From the NCBI GenBank assembly GCA_019119645.1, contig DWWR01000065.1:9951-73950 (forward strand): 64,000 bases of DNA, given 5' to 3'. Source of the stretch: Anaerobutyricum faecale (GTDB lineage: Bacteria > Bacillota > Clostridia > Lachnospirales > Lachnospiraceae). The notes under the pieces are model-generated. The model was not told the DNA's origin. It searched no databases and saw nothing but the letters and a program-made list of their open reading frames with translations. This document shows positions 27,203 through 35,529 of the stretch, piece after piece. A program made the translations under genes and the position numbers. Numbering within the stretch: position 1 is the stretch's first letter; every line of letters begins with the position of its first letter.

Positions 27203-28516
27203 TTAGCTGACCGTTCCGGTCTTAAAAATAAACTTGTTGGCGTCCTTCTCGGAATCCACTTTTTCAATGAGACCGCCGAGAGCACGCAACTTCTCATCAA
27301 AACGTTCGTAACCTCTCTGAATATAGCCAATCTGCGTCACCGTTGTATATCCCTCTGCTGCCAGTCCGGCAATCACGAGGGCCGCTCCTGCACGAAGATC
27401 CGGCGTCTCCACGGTCGCTCCCGTGTATTTCTCCACACCGGAAATAATCGCCGTATTACCGTCGACCACCTTTATGTTGGCACCCATACGGCGCATCTCC
27501 TCCACATAGCGGAACCGGTTCTCAAAAATACTCTCCGTAATAATGCTGGTTCCCTTGGACAATCCCAGGGTTACTGCAATCTGCGGCTGCATATCCGTAG
27601 GAAATCCCGGATATGGCAGAGTCTTAATCTGGGTGTGCTTCAGCCGGCGGGTTGCCACGACGCGCACCGCGTCGTCAGATTCCTCAACCTCTGCGCCAAT
27701 CTCGCTGAGCTTGGCGGATATGGCTTCCAGATGTTTCGGAATGACATTCTTGATCAGAACATCTCCTCTGGTGGCCGCTGCGGCCATCATAAAGGTTCCC
27801 GCTTCAATCTGATCCGGAATGATGGAATACTCGGTATCATGAAACTTCTCCACGCCCTTGATTCGAATCACATCCGTTCCTGCACCCTTAATGCTGGCGC
27901 CCATGCTGTTTAAGAAATTGGCAACATCCACGATATGCGGCTCCTTGGCCGCGTTCTCAATAATGGTGTTGCCATGGGCCAGCGATGCCGCCATCATGAT
28001 GTTGATGGTCGCACCGACAGATACCACATCCAGATAAATGTGGCTGCCCCGCAGCTCCTCTGCGTCAACGATGATGATTCCATGCTCAATCTTCACTTCG
28101 GCGCCCAGCGCACGGAATCCCTTGATATGCTGGTCGATTGGTCTGCTTCCGATCTCACATCCGCCCGGAAGGACAACCTTTGCCTTTTTATATTTGCCCA
28201 AAAGAGCACCAATCAGATAATAGGACGCCCGAATCTTTCTTATATATTCATTATCTACCAGCAGATCTCCGCTGGAATCGATATATTTTCCGCTGATTAA
28301 AACTTCATTATCTCCCTTGCGGACCACTGTGGCCCCGATCTGCTCCATAGCCTGGAGCAAAACATTCGTATCTCTGACATTCGGCATATTGTCGATGAGA
28401 CACTGCCCGTCTGTCATGATGGCTGCCGCCAAAATTCCCAGTGCTGCGTTCTTGGCACCTCCGATTACCACTTCACCAACTAACGGAGTACCACCCTTAA
28501 TAATATATTGTTCCAT
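27203..28516 (-). CDS. murA: UDP-N-acetylglucosamine 1-carboxyvinyltransferase
   Basis: A 437-residue enzyme for the first committed step of peptidoglycan synthesis, moving enolpyruvate from PEP to UDP-GlcNAc. GGAKNAALGILAAAIM is the start signature. The catalytic, fosfomycin-reactive cysteine is present in VVLPGGCEIGSRPIDQHIKG. The first gene of a murA-metK unit, with a strong promoter about 260 bp upstream. Clostridia often carry two MurA copies; which one this is cannot be decided here. Confidence 0.96.
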   Translation of the reverse strand: MEQYIIKGGTPLVGEVVIGGAKNAALGILAAAIMTDGQCLIDNMPNVRDTNVLLQAMEQIGATVVRKGDNEVLISGKYIDSSGDLLVDNEYIRKIRASYYLIGALLGKYKKAKVVLPGGCEIGSRPIDQHIKGFRALGAEVKIEHGIIIVDAEELRGSHIYLDVVSVGATINIMMAASLAHGNTIIENAAKEPHIVDVANFLNSMGASIKGAGTDVIRIKGVEKFHDTEYSIIPDQIEAGTFMMAAAATRGDVLIKNVIPKHLEAISAKLSEIGAEVEESDDAVRVVATRRLKHTQIKTLPYPGFPTDMQPQIAVTLGLSKGTSIITESIFENRFRYVEEMRRMGANIKVVDGNTAIISGVEKYTGATVETPDLRAGAALVIAGLAAEGYTTVTQIGYIQRGYERFDEKLRALGGLIEKVDSEKDANKFIFKTGTVS

Positions 28517-28777
28517 TCTCGCACCTCTATATCTATATCAAACCAAAACTAATTATCTGTTTCACCCAATCTCTGCTGGCCGGGCCGGCGTATCTTTCTC
28601 TCCCCGGATATGACAATCTGCCCAAACTATGCAGTCAATCTATCAATCCAAAACTCATCATACGGCCTCTGAGACCGTGGTCATATCCTCTGATTTCTTT
28701 CCAAAAAGATAAAGCGGAACTTCATCTTCTTCCTCTGTATGAATACACTGTATGAATACAGATACAATCAATAATTC

Positions 28778-28806
28778 ATTATATCAAGAATGTTTCCTTT
28801 TGTAAA
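28778..28806 (-). promoter_or_regulatory. murA-metK promoter
   Basis: Minus strand TTTACA, 17 bp, TATAAT. The leader is about 255 nt, long enough for a regulatory structure, but I recognise no known riboswitch in it. Confidence 0.8.
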
Positions 28807-28838
28807 TTCATAATTTAGATTTTGTAAAAACAATACAT

Positions 28839-29417
28839 TTATCTTTTTTTCTTTTTTCTCTTTCTGACAGAATAGCCAAATGTTCCGATAAAATTGCCAA
28901 TATCACAATAAATCCCGTGGGAATACACAAGCGGATTGGACTTCTCCAGATGAAAAGTTCCTTTCTCATCCATGTAGCGGTCATCCACCGTCACATGAAC
29001 CACATCAGCAAGAAACATATGATGAGAGCCCAGCTCAAGAACATCTCTGACTCTGCATTCTATGTTCACCGGGCTGTCCTCTATGACCGGAACATTGATC
29101 CTGGCCGCTTCCCCCCGGACAAGACCGGTCTCCTGAAACTTGTCCACATCTTTTCCTGAACGGACACCACAGTAATCCACCGCTCTCGCCATGGAGGCCG
29201 TGGTCAGATTCACCGCGAATTCGCCGGTTTCTTTCAGCGCCCGGTACGAGTACCTCTCCGGGCGGACAGAAATATAGAGCATGGGCGGATTCGTGCATAC
29301 CGTGCCCACCCAGGCAATGGTAAGCACATTATCTCTGCCCTCGGCGTCCCTCACTGTTACCAGAACCGCCGGAAGCGGATACAACATATTTCCCGGTTTA
29401 AAATCAATCTTTCCCAT
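28839..29417 (-). CDS. Flavin reductase family protein (FMN-binding split barrel)
   Basis: A 192-residue split-barrel flavin protein: PLPAVLVTVRDAEGRDNVLTIAWVGTVCTNPPMLYISVRPERYS and the FAVNLTTASMARAVDYCG segment are typical of the flavin reductase-like family. It ends in a run of lysine/arginine (VRKRKKKKR). It probably binds FMN and acts as a flavin or ferric reductase in the cytoplasm; the substrate is unknown. It stands apart from its neighbours by about 100 bp on one side and by the murA promoter on the other. Confidence 0.85.
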   Translation of the reverse strand: MGKIDFKPGNMLYPLPAVLVTVRDAEGRDNVLTIAWVGTVCTNPPMLYISVRPERYSYRALKETGEFAVNLTTASMARAVDYCGVRSGKDVDKFQETGLVRGEAARINVPVIEDSPVNIECRVRDVLELGSHHMFLADVVHVTVDDRYMDEKGTFHLEKSNPLVYSHGIYCDIGNFIGTFGYSVRKRKKKKR

Positions 29418-29523
29418 GCTCTTTTCCTTTCTTTCCTTATCTTAATGCATATTCCCCGGCATTCCGGGTCTGCGCCGCTCCAATTCCGCCTGCCGGGACA
29501 GCGGCTGCAGATATTCTCTATAT

Positions 29524-29937
29524 TTATATAGCCTTTCTGATGGCTGCACGGATTTCTTCCAGCTGTGCTTCCTCGGACTCATGCGGCGTCCATGCCAGCT
29601 GTACATCATCATCCTTATAACGCGGAATCAGATGCAGATGGAAATGGAATACCGTCTGTCCTGCAATCTCCCCGTTATTCTGAACAAGATTCAGGCCCTC
29701 ACATCCCAGTGCATCTCTCATGGCACGGGCGATGCAGGTTGCCAGTGAAAACAGCTTGCCCGCTGTTTCTGCATCCAGGTCATAAATATTATCAAAATGT
29801 TCCTTTGGAATGATCAGACAGTGTCCCTTCGTCGCCGGATTCACATCGAGAATCACACGGAAATGGCTGTCCTCGTAAACCGTCGCTGACGGAATTTTTC
29901 CTCTGGCTATTTTACAAAATAAACAATCATCTTTCAT
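29524..29937 (-). CDS. HIT family nucleotide-binding hydrolase
   Basis: A 137-residue histidine-triad protein. The N-terminal CLFCKIARGKIPS and the catalytic triad in TVFHFHLHLIPRY (HxHxH) place it with Hint-like purine nucleoside phosphoramidases. Cys residues near the start (C5, C8) may bind zinc. It starts 30 bp after the branching-enzyme-like gene and is probably co-transcribed with it. Confidence 0.93.
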   Translation of the reverse strand: MKDDCLFCKIARGKIPSATVYEDSHFRVILDVNPATKGHCLIIPKEHFDNIYDLDAETAGKLFSLATCIARAMRDALGCEGLNLVQNNGEIAGQTVFHFHLHLIPRYKDDDVQLAWTPHESEEAQLEEIRAAIRKAI

Positions 29938-29967
29938 CGTCTCTCACACCTTTCCTTTTTGTCTCTG

Positions 29968-31971
29968 CTAAATACTGTGAAATGCAGGACCAAAGCCAAA
30001 AATCAATGCGGATTCCGGCGGAAGGGAAACCGTCATGGAATATGGCCTGAAATCACACGGCTGCCGGGTGACAGCCGGATGCTGATTCACAAAACGTCCT
30101 TTTCCTCCAAACTCTGCCGCATCGCTGCTCATGAGCAGCCGGTATCTGCCGAACGCCGGAACGCCGACCCGGTAGGAGATCAATGCTTCTGTATTAAAAT
30201 TACAGATAAACAGGAAATGTTCCTCACTGGCTGAAGACTTCCTGATAAAACTGATGACGGAAGAAACCGCATCCATTCCATTGACCCATTCAAAAACCTG
30301 TTCGCCCTCCCCGCCTTCGTACAGGGACGGGTATGTACGATACATCCTGAGCAGTCTGTGCAGATAGTTTTTGATTTTGTCATCTCTGACATCATCGGAA
30401 AGAATCTTCTTTCCCGGTATGCCTGTCAGAAACGCATAAGACAATTTTGCCTCTGATAACATATCATAATAAACCTCCTCCGACTTGTCAATCGAAGTTT
30501 GGTACAGGTTGTTCATATTTTTATAATCCAACAAAAGAAGAGAACGTCCCAGCCCGGATTTCTGAAGAGGAAGTGTTAATTTGAAATGATCCCTCCTCCG
30601 GCCGGCAGAATCACAGGACAGATATTCATCCAGACTCCATTTTATATTAAAATTCCAGGAAAAATCAAATAACTTATCTTCCATGTCCGACACGGCCCCG
30701 TCCGGTCTTATGAGGTTTTGCTCATCGGAAATGATAATGACTCCCGGCGCTTCCTCACGGATCATGCCCATGGCCTGGCGAAGCATCGCTCTCCGGCTCT
30801 CCGTATCCAGAGAAACCTTCGTTTCTTTTGCCTCATCTTTCACTTCGATATTATTGAATCTGTCATCCCAGGACCGGCTGTCTCCCGCCTGTTCCCCAAA
30901 TACAAACCCATCAATATGGTATTCTGTCATCCAGAACAACAGATTGGATAACAGAAAATCTGTCACCTCTGGTTTTTCACATGAAATGGACTCCAGAGAA
31001 ACTTCCAACAGCACCCCGATGCCTTTCCGATGGGCATTCTGCACCATTCTCCGGAAATCATCCGGGTCCTCCCCGCCGGCCGGGGGTACAAAAAAATCAC
31101 CGCCATCGGAATATACTCTGTATCCCAGAATATCCCTGCCGCCTTTTTTGCTGATGAGAACATGGGTAAACACATCCACCGGAACAGCCTCAATCTCCTC
31201 CGGCTCCCGGTTTAAAATATTGTAAATAACCATCGGTGTGTTCCTCTGATCTGCTCTGCGCCGTTTTTCCATCCAGTCGCTGTCTTCCCATGGAAAACTC
31301 TTCACATTCAACATTTTAGATATTTTCCCGGACTCTCTGGCAACGCCATAAGGATCTGCCACACGCCATATTTTCCCCTCTGTGGTCTTTACCTCATACT
31401 GATACCCTGTCCCTTCCTCCACTCCCGGAAGAAATATCTCATAAATATCACAGTGGGCCATGCGGTTCATCGGACACAGCCGTCCATCCCAGTGATTAAA
31501 ATCACCCACCAGGCTGACACACTGCACATGCGGCGCCCACATCGCAAAGTACATTCCTCTCACGCCGCCGATCTCCATGGGATGGCATCCCATTTTATGA
31601 TATGCATTCCGCCATCTGCCGCGGAGGAACTCTCTCTCCTCCTCTTCCGTAATCTGACACGGAAAACTGTACGGATCATAATGAACGATCTTCTCCCCGC
31701 TGCGCAAATACATTTCCAGCTGATAAGCAAATCTTTCTCTGTGTGGTAAAAATAAGGCGAAAACCGGCTGTCTCTCCACCATATCCATCTCATAAACACT
31801 TCCGTCTTCCGCAAGAAGCCTCATGCGGACCGCATTGGGATGACAGGCCGCGATTACCTGTCCGCCGGCCACCAGATGTCTGCCCAGTATCTGCTTCGGC
31901 ACAGAACATTTACCAAAAACCAGTTTCATAACCTGGTCTTTCTTTAACACCTGACCAATCTCGTATCTCAT
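29968..31971 (-). CDS. Glycogen branching enzyme-like protein, catalytic residues lost
   Basis: A 667-residue homologue of GH13 branching enzymes: a CBM48-like domain around MYFAMWAPHVQCVSLVGDFNHWDG, a TIM-barrel middle and a beta C-terminal domain. The nucleophile region, normally DGFRVDAV, reads HIDGFVFGEQ near residue 353. The acid/base segment reads IIISDEQN near 412. The HDE-type motif is LLLDYKNMNN near 480. So nucleophile and transition-state Asp are missing and it is probably not an active branching enzyme. It may bind glycogen or act structurally. The ATG at 31971 follows GGGGGTGGAG. Confidence 0.8.
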   Translation of the reverse strand: MRYEIGQVLKKDQVMKLVFGKCSVPKQILGRHLVAGGQVIAACHPNAVRMRLLAEDGSVYEMDMVERQPVFALFLPHRERFAYQLEMYLRSGEKIVHYDPYSFPCQITEEEEREFLRGRWRNAYHKMGCHPMEIGGVRGMYFAMWAPHVQCVSLVGDFNHWDGRLCPMNRMAHCDIYEIFLPGVEEGTGYQYEVKTTEGKIWRVADPYGVARESGKISKMLNVKSFPWEDSDWMEKRRRADQRNTPMVIYNILNREPEEIEAVPVDVFTHVLISKKGGRDILGYRVYSDGGDFFVPPAGGEDPDDFRRMVQNAHRKGIGVLLEVSLESISCEKPEVTDFLLSNLLFWMTEYHIDGFVFGEQAGDSRSWDDRFNNIEVKDEAKETKVSLDTESRRAMLRQAMGMIREEAPGVIIISDEQNLIRPDGAVSDMEDKLFDFSWNFNIKWSLDEYLSCDSAGRRRDHFKLTLPLQKSGLGRSLLLLDYKNMNNLYQTSIDKSEEVYYDMLSEAKLSYAFLTGIPGKKILSDDVRDDKIKNYLHRLLRMYRTYPSLYEGGEGEQVFEWVNGMDAVSSVISFIRKSSASEEHFLFICNFNTEALISYRVGVPAFGRYRLLMSSDAAEFGGKGRFVNQHPAVTRQPCDFRPYSMTVSLPPESALIFGFGPAFHSI

Positions 31972-32011
31972 TTCTCCACCCCCTGTTCCATGTAACACTT
32001 TCTGAAGACAA

Positions 32012-32056
32012 AGAAAAGCCATGGACACACCACCGCTTCGGCATCCTGGCTTTTCT
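32012..32056 (-). terminator. Terminator after tyrosine phosphatase gene
   Basis: Perfect 10-bp stem AGAAAAGCCA / TGGCTTTTCT, then TTGTCTTC on the minus strand, 12 bp after the stop. Confidence 0.65.
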
Positions 32057-32067
32057 CTGTTCGTACT

Positions 32068-32943
32068 TTATGGTTTCAGATATAATGTCTTCAATCTAAC
32101 AATGTTGTCCACATGCAGCTCCACAGCCTTCTGCAGATAGTTATCCACGCTGATATAATCCTTCTCAATGGCATTGAAAAATGCTTCTATGTAACAGGTC
32201 TTCTTTCCAAAAATCTTCCGGGCAATCTCCTGATACCGGTCGTTCCCCGGAACTGAAGCAGGGAATAACTTCTCTAAAATGTACTCCACCGCATCCTCTG
32301 AAGACTCTTCTGTCGCAGCATAATACTCGATGATATCTGCCTTCGGCACACCCAGCGCATATAAAAGCAATGCACAGCAGATACCGCTTCTGTCCTTGCC
32401 GGCTCCGCAGTGCCACAGCACAGCGCCTCCCCTGCGATTCACCAACAAAGAGAAAAACTGCTTGATCTGCTTCTGGATCACCTGATTATTCACAAACTTA
32501 TGATAGATCCGTGCCATATACGCTTCCGGATCAAACTGTTCTTTCTGAACCATCTCCCGCACCGCTTCCACAGCGGCATCTTCCATCTTATCCGAACAAT
32601 GATTCAAAATAAACAATGCCTTCAGATGCTTCTCAAGAATCTCTTTCTCCCCTGGAGTAAATACACTGGCCCCCTGGATATCCTCTTTAAAAATAGGATT
32701 CCATATATTCGAGATACCTCTGATCTCCGGGTCCGGATACCTGGTCCGCTCTGTCTGGGTCCGCAGATCCACGATCAGCTTCACCTGATACTCATCTCTC
32801 AACGTCTGCATATCCTGCGGCGTAGCTCCGAACAGCTGGCCGCTTTTTATCAGGTGTTTCTTCCGGATAACCTTTCCGTCCGCTGTACGGATACCTCCCA
32901 GGTCCCGGGCATTCTTCACTCCCTGTAAAGATATTTTTTCCAT
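32068..32943 (-). CDS. Tyrosine-protein phosphatase (IphP-like, Y_phosphatase3)
   Basis: A 291-residue phosphatase of the bacterial protein-tyrosine/serine type. It starts with ISLQGVKNARDLGGIRTADGK, the family opening, and has the P-loop HCGAGKDRSG (CX5R) near residue 178. Asp in VDLRTQTER may serve as general acid. No signal peptide, so cytoplasmic; the target may be a phosphoprotein or phosphoinositide-like sugar phosphate. It has its own promoter and terminator. Confidence 0.9.
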   Translation of the reverse strand: MEKISLQGVKNARDLGGIRTADGKVIRKKHLIKSGQLFGATPQDMQTLRDEYQVKLIVDLRTQTERTRYPDPEIRGISNIWNPIFKEDIQGASVFTPGEKEILEKHLKALFILNHCSDKMEDAAVEAVREMVQKEQFDPEAYMARIYHKFVNNQVIQKQIKQFFSLLVNRRGGAVLWHCGAGKDRSGICCALLLYALGVPKADIIEYYAATEESSEDAVEYILEKLFPASVPGNDRYQEIARKIFGKKTCYIEAFFNAIEKDYISVDNYLQKAVELHVDNIVRLKTLYLKP

Positions 32944-33036
32944 AATGTCCCCCGTTTCTTCTGTCTGACACTCTCCGGTCCACTCTCAGACATGCTGTCG
33001 TATAAAACCGAAATAACTACAAATATCCATATTGAT

Positions 33037-33065
33037 ATTATAGTAATATATTCCTGCAAAGTCAA
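33037..33065 (-). promoter_or_regulatory. Promoter of tyrosine phosphatase gene
   Basis: Minus strand TTGACT, 17 bp, TATAAT, about 94 bp upstream of the start and immediately after the toxin gene's terminator. Confidence 0.8.
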
Positions 33066-33066
33066 T

Positions 33067-33106
33067 AAAAACAGCGTCCCTCAGATAATCTTAAAGGAAC
33101 GCTGTT
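33067..33106 (-). terminator. Terminator after PemK-like toxin gene
   Basis: AACAGCGTtCC / GGgACGCTGTT arms followed by TTTTATTG on the minus strand, 5 bp after the toxin stop. Confidence 0.75.
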
Positions 33107-33110
33107 CTTT

Positions 33111-33488
33111 CTATTTATGTAACGCATTGACAACCAGATTCTTCTGAAACTCCTCCATTCTGGCAATGATCGTCCGGTAAATCTCCGGATATTCCTTTCT
33201 GAAATCAACAATCTCCCTGGTCAGTTCCCCTGCATTCACAATGGACTGCTTATGAGTTCTGACAAAGGAACGCTCTTTCAAATGCAGCAGAGGAACCTGC
33301 TCCGGTTCCAGAACCACATCGTAATGATGATCCAGATTATTCTGATTCGTCACCCTGGATACAGGCAAAATCACATAATCCGTGCTGTCCGCCTGACCGA
33401 TGATCAGTACCGGCCGGTTCTTAAAATCGAGACGATGCGTCCGGTTATTATAATATTTAAAGGTGGAAACGTACGCCTTTCCTATCAT
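33111..33488 (-). CDS. PemK/MazF-family toxin-like protein
   Basis: A 125-residue small protein with the PemK/MazF beta-barrel pattern: GKAYVSTF near the start, then RPVLIIGQADSTDYVILPVSRV, VVLEPEQVPLLHLKERSFVRTHKQ and a C-terminal helix. These proteins are usually ribosome-independent mRNA endonucleases. It overlaps the Panacea-domain gene by 4 bp (ATGA), with the antitoxin candidate first, as in type II systems. The catalytic residues cannot be assigned with confidence, so toxicity is inferred from family and pairing. Confidence 0.75.
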   Translation of the reverse strand: MIGKAYVSTFKYYNNRTHRLDFKNRPVLIIGQADSTDYVILPVSRVTNQNNLDHHYDVVLEPEQVPLLHLKERSFVRTHKQSIVNAGELTREIVDFRKEYPEIYRTIIARMEEFQKNLVVNALHK

Positions 33489-34000
33489 TGAATATCCTCC
33501 GCATCCTCAAACTCATCGTAATACATATCCCACACAGAATCATATGGTCTGACCTTCTCCGCATCTTTTTTGATATCTTCCAGACGCATCTTGGTATTTC
33601 CTTCTTCCTCCGGTCCCAGACCTTTCCGTGCATTTTTCCATGACATCTCTCCCAGCGACAATTCATTCAGCTTTCCCGCCTCACAGGAACCATACTGCAG
33701 AATAATATTTTTGGCAATATATGCGCTGGCCAGTGAAATCGCCATGGTGTCCATATCAAAGTTTCCCACACCGCCGGGAATTCCCGCCTCCCTGGCAAAT
33801 CTCTTTCTCACTTCCAGGCATACCGGGCCGTATTTCCATCCCTCAAACTCTTCCGGAAACATCGGCTCTCCCGTAATGGCCAGAGATTCCCTCTGAGTAA
33901 AATAGAGCAATTTATGCAGTTTCATCTCATCAAGATTCTTCCCCGACAGCTTTTTATATTCCGTATAAATATACCGGGCAACATTTATCGCCTTTTCCAC
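33485..34000 (-). CDS. Panacea-domain (DUF4065/SocA-like) protein, probable antitoxin
   Basis: A 171-residue protein with the Panacea/DUF4065 signature: MKLHKLLYFTQRESLAITGEPMFPEEFEGWKYGPV. These domains are known antitoxins that pair with many unrelated toxins. The GTG at 34000 was chosen since AGGAGG lies 8 bases upstream; the ATG at 34018 has no good site. It directly precedes and overlaps a PemK-like gene, supporting a toxin-antitoxin operon. The C-terminal part after residue 110 (SLGEMSWKNARKGLG) matches the usual domain end. Confidence 0.85.
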   Translation of the reverse strand: MEKAINVARYIYTEYKKLSGKNLDEMKLHKLLYFTQRESLAITGEPMFPEEFEGWKYGPVCLEVRKRFAREAGIPGGVGNFDMDTMAISLASAYIAKNIILQYGSCEAGKLNELSLGEMSWKNARKGLGPEEEGNTKMRLEDIKKDAEKVRPYDSVWDMYYDEFEDAEDIQ

Positions 34001-34078
34001 AAAGATTACCTCCTCATCCATTTTATTCCGGTGTGTCCTGTACGCTAGTCTGCACCGTTTTGGCCGCGCGGCAGACAC

Positions 34079-34194
34079 CCATGACTGACCGCGCATCCGG
34101 CGGATCGATAACATATCCGCATAATCAATGCACATCCGGATGATCGACACACATCTACATGATCGATATACATCCGCATAGACAATGACACATC
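34079..34194. repeat. Six tandem 19-20 bp repeats upstream of the toxin-antitoxin operon
   Basis: On the minus strand six degenerate units begin with GATRT(G) and share a core like TCGATCATSCG: starts at about 34194, 34174, 34155, 34136, 34117 and 34097, with spacing 19-20 bp. They lie between the predicted -10 and the antitoxin start. They could be binding sites for the TA complex (autoregulation) or a minisatellite. Confidence 0.75.
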
Positions 34195-34208
34195 TGCTGG
34201 TATAGATT

Positions 34209-34238
34209 ATTATACTCCCAAAAGACGTCCGGATGCAA
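34209..34238 (-). promoter_or_regulatory. Promoter of the Panacea/PemK operon
   Basis: Minus strand TTGCAT, 18 bp, TATAAT, about 200 bp upstream of the GTG; the repeat array falls in the predicted leader. Confidence 0.6.
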
Positions 34239-34300
34239 TGGGTGCCGCAAAATAATCCCAAAATCCCTATCACGAATTTCTTTCAGATCACAGCGGACCC

Positions 34301-34329
34301 TTGCCATTTTTCTCTTTGTATTATATACT
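34301..34329 (+). promoter_or_regulatory. Promoter and leader hairpin of small paralogue 1
   Basis: TTGCCA, 17 bp, TATACT. A hairpin CTGAACG / CGTTCAG follows at 34343-34374. The same promoter and hairpin recur at 36994-37067 in front of the second paralogue. Confidence 0.75.
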
Positions 34330-34400
34330 TGAAGTACCATTACTGAACGGTTTTCATCTGCAAACATCGTTCAGATGAACGTCCGAAAGAAGGAATGATT

Positions 34401-34751
34401 ATGTCTGAAAAAAAGAAAAAAATCATCATTGACGCTGCCGGCACTTACCAGCGGGAGCTGCCCGGCGACATCGAATACATCGCCGTCCTCCCGCCTTCCC
34501 GAACAGGAGCAGACAGGGAACTGCATTTTCAGTGGTATACCACCGATGACGTGATCCTCCACGAAGGAAATTATCACATTGACAAAAATGAATCTATCAT
34601 CCTTTTTGCCGGCGGCAGACAGATTGCATCCATCACCCGGCAAAACGGGAACTACTATCTCACAGATGATTCTCTGACACCATCGTTACGGCATCCGGAA
34701 AAGATTCTGAAAATATCGCCGGCTGCGATCACCTGTCGGAAGGGGGAGTAG
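34401..34751 (+). CDS. Hypothetical protein, paralogue of 37094-37642 without membrane segment
   Basis: I do not recognise the family. 116 residues: a basic start MSEKKKKIIIDAAGTYQ, then a beta-rich body (IEYIAVLPPSRTG, FQWYTTDDVILHEGNYHIDKNE, IASITRQNGNYYLTDDSLTP). The body aligns with the C-terminal half of the protein at 37094 (GTYQ..., YIAVIPPSS, FQWYNINNVILQEGFYHIYKN), but the membrane helix is absent. The ATG at 34401 has AAGGA upstream. Its last 63 bp are identical in DNA to an N-terminal part of the other gene, which reads them in another frame. Confidence 0.65.
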   Translation: MSEKKKKIIIDAAGTYQRELPGDIEYIAVLPPSRTGADRELHFQWYTTDDVILHEGNYHIDKNESIILFAGGRQIASITRQNGNYYLTDDSLTPSLRHPEKILKISPAAITCRKGE

Positions 34752-34797
34752 TCTGTCATCTTATCAATAATTATTTTGTAATCAAACATCATATAGC

Positions 34798-35529
34798 CTA
34801 TTTTACCAGCAGTAGTATGTTATCCTCAAATCGTTTTGCACTTGTACATAACTCCGTTACTTTTTTCCAGTTTGAGCATACTGTTTCTGCAAACTGCTCA
34901 TAAATACGTTTTCTTTTTTTAGAACCAGGTATCCGTATGCTATGATATGTTTTGCCTTTTGCAATTATACTCTCCCATGGATTCTCAATGTTTTCTGCAT
35001 TCTCCAGTTCATCGTAGGCTGCAATAATCCACGCCTCCGTACTGTCGCACGGAATGACAATACAGGTATCCGTCAAATCCTTCAGCCAAATTCCAATTAA
35101 TTTTTGCAAATGTTCTATCTTTCCTTCTACGGAATTTTCATGGTTTATACATGGAAGAACCACCGGACACTTTTCTTTTGTCTCTTTTTTTACATCACAT
35201 TCTATTGGATTCCATATACCTTTATATTCACACACTGTAGCCTCACACCAACAATGTGCTGCCTTTTCTTTTCTGGATACGTCTCCGTCCATCTGTATAA
35301 TCAAAAAATCCAACTCCGGCTCAATATTCTTCATTATCTTGTTTTTAATTGCCGCATTATCTGCACACCATTTCCATACACCCTTCCATCCATTTCCATA
35401 TCTTCCGGTTAAATCCGGTTCGGGCTGAAGCATTATATAGTAATTACTTTCATTCGTAATTTTATCAACAATTCCTTTTAACATAATATAATCTGTCGGC
35501 CCCTCACAGATAATCCCTATATTTTTCAT
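34798..35529 (-). CDS. TOPRIM-like protein of an AAA ATPase/TOPRIM two-gene module
   Basis: A 243-residue protein. It opens IGIICEGPTDYIMLKGIV with Glu9 in an EGxTD motif, has LIIQMDGDV with the acidic pair Asp81/Asp83, and DSTEAWIIA (Glu165, Trp167). This order of an EG(x)T(D/E) loop, DxD and ExW resembles TOPRIM-fold nucleases such as DUF4276/RloB-like and OLD-associated proteins. Its start overlaps the AAA ATPase gene by 4 bp. It is AT-rich relative to its flanks. Likely the effector of an abortive-infection-type defence pair; exact family not certain. Confidence 0.6.
   Translation of the reverse strand: MKNIGIICEGPTDYIMLKGIVDKITNESNYYIMLQPEPDLTGRYGNGWKGVWKWCADNAAIKNKIMKNIEPELDFLIIQMDGDVSRKEKAAHCWCEATVCEYKGIWNPIECDVKKETKEKCPVVLPCINHENSVEGKIEHLQKLIGIWLKDLTDTCIVIPCDSTEAWIIAAYDELENAENIENPWESIIAKGKTYHSIRIPGSKKRKRIYEQFAETVCSNWKKVTELCTSAKRFEDNILLLVK

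Noticed and set aside
28655..28771. A possible 37-codon reading frame in the murA leader, ending in LYLFGKKSEDMTTVSEAV.
   Set aside because: Its only start (TTG) coincides with the expected transcription start and has no ribosome site, so translation is unlikely.
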